From contig NZ_CP095075.1 of the NCBI RefSeq assembly GCF_022921115.1, positions 3,360,001 to 3,424,000 of the forward strand: a stretch of 64,000 nucleotides of DNA, read 5' to 3'. The notes below the pieces were generated by a model. The model had not been told where the DNA came from. It did no database searches and worked only from the letters and a program-made list of their open reading frames with translations. Below are positions 17,967 to 26,264 of the stretch, in pieces. Source of the stretch: Halobacillus amylolyticus (GTDB lineage: Bacteria > Bacillota > Bacilli > Bacillales > Halobacillaceae). The position numbers and the translations under genes are program-made. The number at the start of each line of letters is the position of its first letter. Position 1 is the first letter of the stretch.

Positions 17967-18664
17967 CATTGAAGCCTGACTATGGGCAGGAGCGTAGGGT
18001 GTAGAGATATATTTTATAGTCTCCTCCTATGTTATAAATGATAAAGGGTTGCTTTGTGTGTCGTAGAGGAGATATTGACGGTTGCTGTTAAAAGTAAATT
18101 CTTAAAAAAGGTTCATGGGAGAAAAGATCAGGTACTTATAAGCTCAGCCTCTTCTATTTCTTTATTTACCTGATCTTAAATTCTATCATATTTGAATATA
18201 AGTAAAAAACGATCCCTCCTGTTGAAGGAAGGATCATTTCTTGCTTATTTCATACTATTAAGAGCTCTCATTTGAATATTGGGGTCTGACCCATTTGCCT
18301 TGCATCATTGGTGTTGCAATCCACAAAAGTAATACTTTACCAATTGATTTTAGCCTTGAAATTAAAAAACGGGAACATGACCCTATATAGACCCTGGCCC
18401 CATTCTTTTCCATATTAATTTATAAAAAAAATAAACGTTACTTCTTCTTTTGTGACTTGATGATGGCTATATTTCCTTCAAACTTCGTCTCCTTTTTCAT
18501 CGGTATAGGGACTTTCTGTCGCCCTCTTGATGTTTTACTTTTCTTTCAATTTCGGGGTCTGACCCCCGGTGCGTTAATTTGATAGGTTAAAGGAAAGCTT
18601 CTAGATCAACGCTCTCTGTTAGGCTTAAAAAAACAATTCAATTGCATTAGATTGTATATCTTGA
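17967..18664. other. Repeat-bearing intergenic region after wzx
   Basis: No gene is supported here. It contains a long-loop hairpin (arms 18124-18134 and 18167-18177), a terminator-like hairpin (18209-18240, arms GATCCCTCCT and AGGAAGGATC, then a T-rich tail) that probably ends the polysaccharide locus, a GGGGTCTGACCC repeat at 18281-18292, a decayed relic at about 18370-18403, and a full repeat copy at 18550-18596. Below it lies the 3' end of the minus-strand nuclease gene. Confidence 0.6.
18550..18596 (+). repeat. Dispersed GGGGTCTGACCCC repeat, copy 2
   Basis: A near-palindromic core (18554-18566) followed by CGGTGCGTTAA and an AAAGG tail. It belongs to a family with about eleven copies or relics in this window. 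It lies just downstream of the nuclease gene and matches the copy on the gene's other side. Confidence 0.8.
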
Positions 18665-20275
18665 TCAACTTTTTTTAAAACCAAGTGTTTTTTTTATATT
18701 ATCAAATATTTCTTCTAGCTTATTAGAATGGCTTTTTAAACGTCTAATATCACCAAATTTTTTATAAAAATAATTAGGGTAAGGAACAAATTCTTTATTG
18801 GTGATCTTTGTGTTTAAAAAACGAAAAATTGATATATCAAGGTTTTCAATAATATAAGCAATAATTTCAATATCCATTAGACCCAAATAGTCAAATTGGT
18901 TAACATTAGGGCTTAAGTCTTTTTGCCAATTTTGATCATCATAATGTAACCTCGGAAGACGTGGAAATGACTGATAGGAGACTGATAAAATACAAACCTT
19001 CTTGGCACCACCAAACTTTTCAGGCATTTGATCGAGTATTTCAGAATATGCCTTACTTGCCTGCATTATCGGCTTGGTAACGTATTTTTTAAAATCTTCT
19101 TCAGTAGTTTTTTCATCTGCTTCTAATTTTGTTTCTTTTCTTATCCTTCCACTTTTACATTCAACTATTAGTAAGGATTTGCCAAGTTGAATATATGCAT
19201 CAGATGAACGTTTACTAAGGTCTTTTCCATAAGAAAATTCATCAATGAAATTATATGCACTAATTTTGGATGCCTTTACTGCAGCTTTTAACATATCAGA
19301 GACATAAATTTCGAATAATCTCCCAAAGAAGTCAAAAAACGAAGTGTCTCTTGTCTCGAAACATCTTCTAATTTTAAAAAATAATCCATCAAATATTACG
19401 GCATTCATATTCCCTGGTGAACTCGGAAAAGCTTTATTACCAGAGGAAAAAATAGGGCGAACTAAAAGGGGCTCGAAGTCGTATGGATTTTTTATTGTAC
19501 TCCTTGCCCAATCTCTTAATTCAAGGGGATCTATACACAAATCCTTATATATAGCCAGGGCCTTGTCTTTGATTGATACATTTTTAAAGAACAGATCCGG
19601 GTTAATTCCCCAATCTATTCCCTCTACAATATCTTTATAAGAACAACCTTTAATACAGTTAAGGTTTAAAGAGAACGCTGTTGCGACATATTCAGCAATT
19701 GTATAACCAAACTTCATTTCAAATATTTGGTGTATATCAATGAATTCATTTTTTTCAAAGCGATGCACTTCTCTTGCCAGTTCTTCAAACATAATATGTT
19801 GTCTTAATAAAGATCTATCTAATTCTGTACTACGGTGGAATAAAGCTCCTTTAAGAACAACATCTTGCACATCTTCATATGTATCAATGTTATCAATCAT
19901 GTAATCTGTAATTTTTAATACCGTAAGGAAGACATTATATGGTTTATCGTAACTATTATTAAATTTGTAATACGGATTTCTGGTCCCGTAAGCAATAAAA
20001 CATTTCATTGCGTACATTAAATTACTTACGTCAAATACCTCTAAGCTATTAATAAATTCCTTATCTCTTACAAAAGGAAGTAGCTTATTTTTTAAACTTG
20101 TCATCGATTCTTTATCTAAGACTGAAAACATTGAAAGTATTGTTAAAGCCTCATCTAAATTAATACTTCTTATGTCTTGTTTAACCTCTTCTAACGGAGA
20201 TTTAATTCCAAATATCTCAGAGTAAGAAAGATAAGTTTTCATATGAGAGAATATACTTGAAAACCTTTTTGACAT
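18665..20275 (-). CDS. PD-(D/E)XK nuclease-like protein of unknown family
   Basis: I do not recognise the family by name. The start is ATG at 20275 behind AAGGGTGAAGG; the frame runs upstream to a TTG at 20347 without a ribosome site. The 536-residue soluble protein has a long helical N-terminal region. The second half has the layout of a PD-(D/E)XK nuclease: helix GRLFEIYVSDML with Glu322, then SSDAYIQLG with Asp359, the core LLIVECKSGR with Glu372 and Lys374, and a following helix IMQASKAY with Gln405. This core is common in restriction, repair and anti-phage nucleases. The gene stands alone, on the opposite strand to the neighbouring operons, and is bracketed by two same-orientation GGGGTCTGACCCC repeats, consistent with an accessory insertion. 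A defence role is inference. Confidence 0.7.
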   Translation of the reverse strand: MSKRFSSIFSHMKTYLSYSEIFGIKSPLEEVKQDIRSINLDEALTILSMFSVLDKESMTSLKNKLLPFVRDKEFINSLEVFDVSNLMYAMKCFIAYGTRNPYYKFNNSYDKPYNVFLTVLKITDYMIDNIDTYEDVQDVVLKGALFHRSTELDRSLLRQHIMFEELAREVHRFEKNEFIDIHQIFEMKFGYTIAEYVATAFSLNLNCIKGCSYKDIVEGIDWGINPDLFFKNVSIKDKALAIYKDLCIDPLELRDWARSTIKNPYDFEPLLVRPIFSSGNKAFPSSPGNMNAVIFDGLFFKIRRCFETRDTSFFDFFGRLFEIYVSDMLKAAVKASKISAYNFIDEFSYGKDLSKRSSDAYIQLGKSLLIVECKSGRIRKETKLEADEKTTEEDFKKYVTKPIMQASKAYSEILDQMPEKFGGAKKVCILSVSYQSFPRLPRLHYDDQNWQKDLSPNVNQFDYLGLMDIEIIAYIIENLDISIFRFLNTKITNKEFVPYPNYFYKKFGDIRRLKSHSNKLEEIFDNIKKTLGFKKS

Positions 20276-20448
20276 AACCTTCACCCTTGTTATAGTTTTT
20301 ATATGTTTTAACACTAGTGTTGCATAAATAGTTTCCGAATTTTCCAAATGTATTCTAAGAGATAAGAAAATCCTTTATAACGGGTGGCACAGGGGGCTCC
20401 TGTCCAAATCCAAAATAAAGGACTAACACATGGACAAGAATACCTCTG

Positions 20449-20491
20449 TTTCGGGGTCTGACCCCGGTGCGTTAAACCGTTAAAGTGTTTG
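20449..20491 (+). repeat. Dispersed GGGGTCTGACCCC repeat, copy 3
   Basis: The core at 20453-20465 with the shared TTTCGGGGTCTGACCCC start and GGTGCGTTAA tail makes it the closest match to the copy at 18554. It lies in the 287-base gap upstream of the nuclease gene. Nothing else is supported in that gap. Confidence 0.8.
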
Positions 20492-20562
20492 TTATTTTTA
20501 ACTTGAAGGTGATGTGAAGTGATCTGAGCACTAATGACATAACTTAGTGATGGGGATCTTTT

Positions 20563-21161
20563 TCACAGAGTAAAATGGTTCACTAGCGGAAAAGGAACTG
20601 TAACCAATACCCATTTGACATATTCCTTAAACGCGGTTCCACTTTCTAATTCTGTTATGCCATCTTCTGGATTATAAAATGAAGGTGCAAAAGAATACGA
20701 CAAGGAAATATCATTATTATAAACCTTCTCAAAAGTAAATTTACTTCTAAGAGAATGATAGTTACTTGTTACCACAATAGCTGATTTGTAATTATTTGCT
20801 TGCATAATGTCTTCTGTGTACAAGGCATTTTCATATGTACTCATAGCTTTACGTTCTTCTATAGTGCCTTTTTGGAAATTCCTAATGCTACAGCTTCTTC
20901 GGTGGTGGTTCCTGGTTCTGTAGAGTTAGAATGAATAACAGTGTCGGCAAACCCTTTTTCATATAGGTTACTTGCATGCTCCAAGCGTTCTTGACCACCG
21001 CTTAAGACGATTATAGCGTCAGAGGCTACAGGGTTGCTCTCCTCTACGAGTAGCTCTGGACCTATGATAAATAGGGTTATGGAAACAGATGTAACAATAA
21101 AGAGACTAGTCAAAAATAATATTAGAAGTGCTCGTCTAGCCTTCAATTTTGTTAACCGCAT
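20563..21161 (-). pseudogene. DUF218/YdcF-like membrane protein, frameshifted
   Basis: Two adjacent frames together make one DUF218 (YdcF/SanA-like) protein. The start is ATG at 21161 behind GGAAGGGAC. The N-terminal piece has one membrane segment (about residues 8-35) and the family hallmark DAIIVLSGGQERLEHASNLY, then HSNSTEPGTTTEEAVALGIS. The frame is lost at an A5 run (T5 at 20869-20873 on the + strand). Restoring one base gives continuous reading into IEERKAMSTYENAL and VVTSNYHSLRSK. DUF218 proteins are linked to envelope processes, but their exact activity is unsettled. It is either a recent pseudogene or a homopolymer sequencing error. Confidence 0.75.
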
Positions 21162-21300
21162 TTGTTTGTCCCTTCCATTCACACGAATATTAAAGGCTAT
21201 TAATCTCTTTATAAATTTAAATAGGGGGAAGTGCCAAACTGAAATAAGGATACCACATTTATAAAGAGAAAACACCTGGGTAGTGCCACCAAAATACTTA

Positions 21301-21390
21301 GATTTTGGGGTCTGAACCCCGTCACGTTAAAGTGGTAAAGGTTTGCATAAAAAATGTCGGGGTCTGACCCCCAGAGCGTTAAAGCAGTAA
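21301..21390 (+). repeat. Tandem pair of GGGGTCTGACCCC-family repeats
   Basis: The first copy has core 21307-21320 (GGGGTCTGAACCCC) with tail CGTTAAAGTGGTAAAGG. The second has core 21359-21371 (GGGGTCTGACCCC apart from its edge) with tail GCGTTAAAGCAGTAAA. Their spacing is about 51 bases and the orientation is the same. Confidence 0.8.
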
Positions 21391-21502
21391 ATGATGAACT
21401 TTAGTTTTTATTTAGGATCGTGCTTCTTTTTTAGAGAGAAGTGATAATGTTTTAATTTTGGACTTTTTCAATGACCTTGCAGGGGATCATTCTTTTTACA
21501 TA

Positions 21503-21527
21503 AACGTAGGTGCCTGACACCTACGTT
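21503..21527. repeat. REP-like palindrome with GGTGCCTGACACC core
   Basis: Perfect 10-bp arms (AACGTAGGTG and CACCTACGTT) around CCTGA. The core resembles a second class of dispersed palindromes in Bacillales. The T-rich sequence on its right would also let it act as a terminator. Confidence 0.6.
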
Positions 21528-21796
21528 CTTTCTTTATATAAAATAATGTTTCTCGGTCGGATTCTGGTAGGGCCATTGGGTCTAATCCCCGGTGTCAATT
21601 GGATCTTACAGATTCGGAACAGTGGGAAAGCATCCTTCCCTGGTCACCGTCCCTTCCAGAGATTTGTCAGGTTCCAAATAAGTAAATCAAGCATAAACGA
21701 AACCCTCACCATTGCCTAGGTGTGGGTTCTTCATGATACAACTTATACAGAATTACGGAAAAATGCCAGAATATTTGAAAATATTTTATGTAAGGG

Positions 21797-21848
21797 TTTA
21801 CACGAATTATATATACATATATTATTGTTATGAGGATATGACGTCATA
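21797..21848 (+). promoter_or_regulatory. Promoter and palindromic operator of the PTS operon
   Basis: -35 TTTACA (21797-21802), a 17-base spacer and -10 TATTAT (21820-21825) form a good sigma-A promoter. A perfect 12-bp palindrome TATGACGTCATA lies at 21837-21848, just past the expected start site. It is a natural candidate operator for the GntR/HutC regulator encoded at the end of the operon; that pairing is inference. Confidence 0.65.
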
Positions 21849-21882
21849 ATGACTATATTTTTAAAAAATGGGAGGGGATTTT

Positions 21883-23292
21883 ATGGGAAAAGTAGATTCT
21901 TTAGCAGAACAATTGCTGTCATCGCTAGGGGGCCCGGACAATGTAGTGTCGGTAACTTATTGTGCGACACGATTGCGCCCTACATTAAAAGATCGTGGGC
22001 TAGTTGAAAAGAAAGAAATCGAAGCGTTAGACGGTGTAGCAGGACTTGTTGATACGGATCTAGGATTTCAAATAGTGATTGGTACTAATGTCGAAGAGGT
22101 TTATAATGAATTTGAGAAGGTATGGAAGTCAAGTACATCAACTGACGCGAATAACGATACGGCAGATATTGCGGATACAAGTGATGAAAAGAAAACTCAT
22201 TGGTTTAATAAATTTATTGCTCTAGTTGTTAGTATTTTTTCCCCATTATTGCCACTGTTAGCGGGAGCAGGGTTGCTACGAGGATTTACGATTTTGGCTA
22301 ATGAATTAGGTTGGTTATCAACTGAAAGTACAACAAATTTAATCTTAACTCTTGCAGCGACTTCCGTGTTTCATTTCTTTCCATTATTAGTAGCTATTAC
22401 GACCGCGAAACGATTTAACACAAGTCCATACATTGCGGTTGCCGTGATGGGTGTACTGATTATGCCCGGTTTTATGAATCTAGTAGAACATAATGGTGGA
22501 AATATAGTTACCTTTATAGGCATTCCAATTATTGTATTCAATTATACTGGTCAGATTATTCCAGCTATTTTAACAATTTGGCTACAATCAAAAATGGAAC
22601 ACTATATGAATAAGAAACTACCAAGTAGTTTGCATATGATTGTGATTCCTACTGTATTATTATTTATATTAGTTCCCGTTGCTGCTGGAATATTTGGACC
22701 ATTAGGAAACTATTTAAGTCTAGGTATCGCCAACTTTGTAGATTGGATAGCCAATATTAGTCCAATTGTTACCGGAGCCGTTATTGGAGGGATTTGGAAT
22801 ATTTTGATTATGTTTGGTGTGCATTGGGCACCGAATACAATTGTGGTTATCCCTGAAATTGCTTCGACAGGTACTTCTGCTCTTATTGCCTATGCTGCGA
22901 CTGCGAACTTTGGTATGGCAGGTGCTGCATTCGCTATTTTCTTAATGAGTCGGAATCGAGAACTGAAGAATTTTTCAGTAACCGCTATAACATCCGTCTT
23001 TTTATCAGGAATTGTGGAGCCAGCAATTTATGGTTTGGGTGTGAAATTTAAGAGTCCATTAGTAGCAGGATGTTTAGGGGCTGCTCTTGGTGGTGCCTTT
23101 ATGGGGGCTTTTAATGTAGTTGGGAACGCATTTGTATTTGGCGGATTGACAACAATACCTGCATTTGCAGGACCAACATTATGGGCATATGTCGTTGGTT
23201 TAGCAATTTCATTCTCGGGAGGAATGGTACTTACAATGATCTTTGGTATCAAAGATCCAAAAGCAGAAATGTCTAATCCAAAAAATAACTAG
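21883..23292 (+). CDS. PTS sugar transporter, EIIBC component
   Basis: Phosphoenolpyruvate-dependent importer of 469 residues that phosphorylates its substrate during uptake. An EIIB domain (about 1-85) carries the phospho-cysteine motif VTYCATRLRP (Cys27), typical of the glucose/sucrose/beta-glucoside superfamily. After a short linker rich in Asp and Thr, the EIIC membrane domain (about 105-460) includes FSPLLPLLAGAGLLRGF and GIVEPAIYGLGVKFKSPLVAG. No EIIA domain is fused, so a general EIIA must serve it. I chose ATG 21883 because GGAGGGG ends five bases before it. The neighbours are not ordinary glycosidases, so the substrate is probably not a common disaccharide. Confidence 0.92.
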   Translation: MGKVDSLAEQLLSSLGGPDNVVSVTYCATRLRPTLKDRGLVEKKEIEALDGVAGLVDTDLGFQIVIGTNVEEVYNEFEKVWKSSTSTDANNDTADIADTSDEKKTHWFNKFIALVVSIFSPLLPLLAGAGLLRGFTILANELGWLSTESTTNLILTLAATSVFHFFPLLVAITTAKRFNTSPYIAVAVMGVLIMPGFMNLVEHNGGNIVTFIGIPIIVFNYTGQIIPAILTIWLQSKMEHYMNKKLPSSLHMIVIPTVLLFILVPVAAGIFGPLGNYLSLGIANFVDWIANISPIVTGAVIGGIWNILIMFGVHWAPNTIVVIPEIASTGTSALIAYAATANFGMAGAAFAIFLMSRNRELKNFSVTAITSVFLSGIVEPAIYGLGVKFKSPLVAGCLGAALGGAFMGAFNVVGNAFVFGGLTTIPAFAGPTLWAYVVGLAISFSGGMVLTMIFGIKDPKAEMSNPKNN

Positions 23293-23322
23293 AAGATTTA
23301 ATAATTAAAAAGGGTGATGAGC

Positions 23323-24363
23323 ATGAGTTTGAACACAAAAATACAAGGAATTCTAGGATTAGCGGCAATTGGTGATGCGATGGGAGCAGCAACTGAAAAT
23401 TTATCGTTTGATCAGATACGTAAACAATTTGGTCACCCCGTGAATAAATTTGAGAAACCTGGAGAAACAGCTTTTGCACTAGGAAATGAAGAAGGGCAAG
23501 TTACAGATGACTTTTCTCAAATTTATTTTCTTAGTCAAGCAATTTTGAAAAATGATGGCGTTCTTGATAGTGATATTGTAATTAAAGCTATTTTGGATTG
23601 GTCAAATGTTCCTTGGTATTTTGATCGTTTCGCGGGTCCTACAACTCGGAGTGCGGTGGCAATGTATAAAGCCCCGTCATTAAAAATGAATCCATTACCA
23701 GGGGCGGTCACAGTAGACTATGCATCAAAAGCAACGAATGGGGCAGCAATGAAAATTGCACCAGCTGGAATTTTACACCCTAACGATTTTGAAGGCGCTA
23801 TTGACGCTGCAATTACGATTACACAAGTAACACACGATAACTCTTTAGCAATTTCCGGTGCTTGCGCAGTGGCTGTTACTACAAGTGCCTCTTTAGCACC
23901 GAATGCAACAGTTGAGGAAGCTTTAAGTGCTGGTTTTTATGGGGCTTTACGGGGTGAAACAAAGGCGAAACTAATTTCCCGTGAAGTAGCAGGTCCGAGT
24001 GTTGTAGAACGTATCCGATTAGCTTTAAATATAGTAAACGGTAATGGTACAAAAGAAGAAAAACTGCGTCATTTATCGCAGGTGGTGGGTAGTGGTTTGC
24101 ATATTTCAGAAGCCGTACCTTGTGCATTTGGAATTATTGCTTTAAACAAAGATGATCCCTTGCAAGCAGTGATTGATGCGGTAAACATTGGATATGATAC
24201 AGATACTATTGCAGCAATCGTAGGGTCTATGATTGGTTCGTTCATGGATTTAACCGATGCAAGATTTATGTCTTTGTTTGAGACTGTGCAACGTGCTAAC
24301 GATTTTAACTTGGTAGAGTTGGCAAAATCATTAGAAAACGTAGTGAATGCTTATGAGAAGTAA
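23323..24363 (+). CDS. ADP-ribosylglycohydrolase family protein
   Basis: About 346 residues of the mostly helical ADP-ribosylglycohydrolase (ARH/DraG) family, which uses a binuclear Mg centre to hydrolyse ribosyl N- or O-glycosidic bonds. The motifs are GLAAIGDAMGAATENL at the N-terminus, the acidic pair TDDFSQ, and the C-terminal metal-binding signature YDTDTIAAIVGSMIGS. It lies between a PTS importer and a GntR regulator, 30 bases after the EIIBC stop, so I infer a catabolic role on an imported phosphorylated ribosyl compound rather than removal of ADP-ribose from proteins. ATG 23323 is preferred to GTG 23314 or ATG 23317 for spacing to AAAAGGG. The reaction itself is not known. Confidence 0.88.
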   Translation: MSLNTKIQGILGLAAIGDAMGAATENLSFDQIRKQFGHPVNKFEKPGETAFALGNEEGQVTDDFSQIYFLSQAILKNDGVLDSDIVIKAILDWSNVPWYFDRFAGPTTRSAVAMYKAPSLKMNPLPGAVTVDYASKATNGAAMKIAPAGILHPNDFEGAIDAAITITQVTHDNSLAISGACAVAVTTSASLAPNATVEEALSAGFYGALRGETKAKLISREVAGPSVVERIRLALNIVNGNGTKEEKLRHLSQVVGSGLHISEAVPCAFGIIALNKDDPLQAVIDAVNIGYDTDTIAAIVGSMIGSFMDLTDARFMSLFETVQRANDFNLVELAKSLENVVNAYEK

Positions 24364-25066
24364 TAAAGCTAAATATTTAACGGTGTATGAAGAATTAAAA
24401 CAACAGATCACCAACGAGGATTATCTCATTGGTGATCTGTTACCAGCAGAGCCCGAGTTACAAAAACGATATAATGTGAGTCGAATTACTATTAGACATG
24501 CCGTAGATTTATTGGTAGATGAGGGGTATGTTCAACGGCTTCATGGTGTAGGTACGATTATTATTAGTCAGAAAAAGTCATTACAATTACAAAAATTATT
24601 AAGTTTTTCAGAAGATAATAAAGGACGTAATTTACATTCATCATTGTTCTCATTTGAAGCTACTATTCCAGCAACTCTATTAGCTTATTCTCAACTTGAT
24701 TTGCCAAAAGGAGCAATGGTTAGTTGTCATGAGCGAGTACGCTGGATCCAAGATACTCCGATTGGATTCCATCGTATATATTGTCCTTCATTCATCTCTT
24801 TATCTGCTGAAGAGCTCGAGGCGCCTGATGCGTCCTTATATCAATTGTTTCAGCAAAAAGGATATGTGGTGAAAAAAGCCAATGAAACAATTGAATCTAT
24901 AGCTGCGAGTGAAAAACTGGCTAAAATTTTGAAAGTAGAAGAAAATAGTCCACTATTATATGTTCAACGGTCAACAAAAGATCAACAAGATCGACTAATT
25001 GAATATGCCCAAATCTTTTATAGGGGTGATCAATATCGGTACAGTGTCGAATTGGAATCTCCATGA
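24347..25066 (+). CDS. GntR/HutC-family transcriptional regulator
   Basis: A 239-residue regulator with an N-terminal winged helix (YEELKQQITNEDYLIGDLLP, then YNVSRITIRHAVDLLVDEGY and RLHGVGTII) and a C-terminal UTRA ligand-binding domain ending in YVQRSTKDQQDRLIEYAQIFYRGD. HutC-type members usually repress and release DNA on binding a sugar phosphate or similar metabolite. It overlaps the end of the glycohydrolase gene (ATG 24347 or 24353 before that gene's stop at 24363), so translation is probably coupled. Likely targets are the palindrome at 21837-21848 and the site upstream of 25281. Confidence 0.92.
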   Translation: MLMRSNKAKYLTVYEELKQQITNEDYLIGDLLPAEPELQKRYNVSRITIRHAVDLLVDEGYVQRLHGVGTIIISQKKSLQLQKLLSFSEDNKGRNLHSSLFSFEATIPATLLAYSQLDLPKGAMVSCHERVRWIQDTPIGFHRIYCPSFISLSAEELEAPDASLYQLFQQKGYVVKKANETIESIAASEKLAKILKVEENSPLLYVQRSTKDQQDRLIEYAQIFYRGDQYRYSVELESP

Positions 25067-25212
25067 TAAAGAAAAGCACTATGAAAGAATATCTCAAATT
25101 TAAGTATGCCTAATTTAAGCTACAACAAATACGATGAGCTCTTGTCGTCTCTAAAAAAATTAATGGCTCTACTTCTTTGGAACAAAAACACAAGAATTTT
25201 ACGAATGAAAAA

Positions 25213-25252
25213 AAGTGTCTAATAACCTCTAAAACACTTAAATCAATATAAT
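25213..25252 (+). promoter_or_regulatory. Candidate promoter with inverted repeat before the eIF2B-like gene
   Basis: A perfect -10 TATAAT (25247-25252) has a poor -35. An inverted repeat AAGTGT/ACACTT (25213-25218 and 25234-25239, 15-base spacing) covers the -35 area. This suggests regulated transcription of the second half of the module. Nothing else is supported in 25067-25280. Confidence 0.4.
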
Positions 25253-25280
25253 TTTGTATAACAGTAAAGGTGATAAATTT

Positions 25281-26261
25281 ATGATTTCTGAAAATGATGC
25301 TAGACAAGTATTGACTGATGAACAAAGTATTAAAGCATTTGACGATATAGTTTATCAAAGGATTTTAGGCGCAAGTAAACATATTAATATGATCAGCGAT
25401 ATGATTGAATCTATTGCATTGGAGGGGAGAAGAAATAATTTATCTGTAAATAGTGTAATAGAAAAAATCTTAACTATTTCTCAATATTTCATCGAAACTA
25501 GAGGTTCAGCTAGTCAGGCAATTAGTAATGCAATTAACATAATGATAAGAAATATAGATGAAGCAAGAGATTTAGATATCGAAGAAGCTGCAAAGTTTAT
25601 TATTCAAAAAAAGAATGATTACTTAAATCAATACCAGGAAGCTGTAAATAAAGTTGTGGAATATGGGATCAAAACTGCATCATCAATGAAAACAATCATG
25701 GTCTTTGATTATTCAAGTACGGTCAACAAACTCCTTCAAAACCTAAAAAACGAAAATGGAGATTATACAATCATTATACCTGAAAGTAGAGTGATCGATG
25801 GGGGTTATCCATTTGTAAGCACTTGTCATGAAGCTGGTCATAAAATTAAATTTATACCGGATTCAGCAATTATGTATTTTTTAAAAGACTGTGATGGCGC
25901 ATTTTTTGGTGCTGAAACATTTCATCCTGATGGGACTGCCTTTAATACAACTGGTTCAGACATGGTTGGATTAGTGTGTAAAGAGTTTAATATACCTCTT
26001 TACGTGCTCACACCTATGATGAAACTTGATATGAGAGCAATTTATGGTTATGAAAAAAAATTAAAAATAAACAACTTAGAAGATACATTAACCTCAAATT
26101 GGAATCTTGTTGAAAAAAGTAATATCGACTTCCTTTGTCCAGAACTAATTGGGGTGGAATCAAAATATATAACAGCAATTATTACGGAAAAAGGAATTAT
26201 TCCTGCAAATCAATTAATCGAAACAAGTAATAGATTCCATAGTAGTTTGAAGGGAGAGTAA
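25281..26261 (+). CDS. eIF2B-alpha/MtnA/R15P-isomerase-like protein
   Basis: A 326-residue protein resembling the eIF2B alpha-beta-delta superfamily. Its bacterial and archaeal enzymes (methylthioribose-1-phosphate isomerase and ribose-1,5-bisphosphate isomerase) convert aldose-1-phosphates to ketose phosphates. The N-terminal half is helical. The C-terminal Rossmann-like half has TIMVFDYSSTVNKLL, IIIPESRVIDGG and DGAFFGAETFHPDGTAFNTT, which corresponds to the family's GAD...NG...NK(x)GT segment. Residues differ noticeably from true MtnA, so it is a divergent member. The start is ATG 25281 behind AAAGGTGA. Together with the upstream glycohydrolase it suggests handling of a ribose-1-phosphate-type intermediate. 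Confidence 0.75.
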   Translation: MISENDARQVLTDEQSIKAFDDIVYQRILGASKHINMISDMIESIALEGRRNNLSVNSVIEKILTISQYFIETRGSASQAISNAINIMIRNIDEARDLDIEEAAKFIIQKKNDYLNQYQEAVNKVVEYGIKTASSMKTIMVFDYSSTVNKLLQNLKNENGDYTIIIPESRVIDGGYPFVSTCHEAGHKIKFIPDSAIMYFLKDCDGAFFGAETFHPDGTAFNTTGSDMVGLVCKEFNIPLYVLTPMMKLDMRAIYGYEKKLKINNLEDTLTSNWNLVEKSNIDFLCPELIGVESKYITAIITEKGIIPANQLIETSNRFHSSLKGE

Positions 26262-26264
26262 GAA

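Larger units (their letters stand above)
21162..21882. other. Intergenic region with repeats and PTS promoter
   Basis: No convincing gene is present. It holds two tandem GGGGTCTGACCCC-family copies (21301-21350 and 21354-21390), a different palindrome of the GGTGCCTGACACC type (arms 21503-21512 and 21518-21527), a terminator-like hairpin (about 21701-21730, AACCC-T-CACC with GGTG-T-GGGTT), and the promoter of the PTS operon. A 69-codon frame at 21510-21719 overlaps the palindrome, lacks a ribosome site and was not accepted. Confidence 0.6.

Noticed and set aside
21510..21719. 69-codon plus-strand frame near a REP palindrome
   Set aside because: No ribosome site, overlaps the GGTGCCTGACACC palindrome and has no protein-like pattern.
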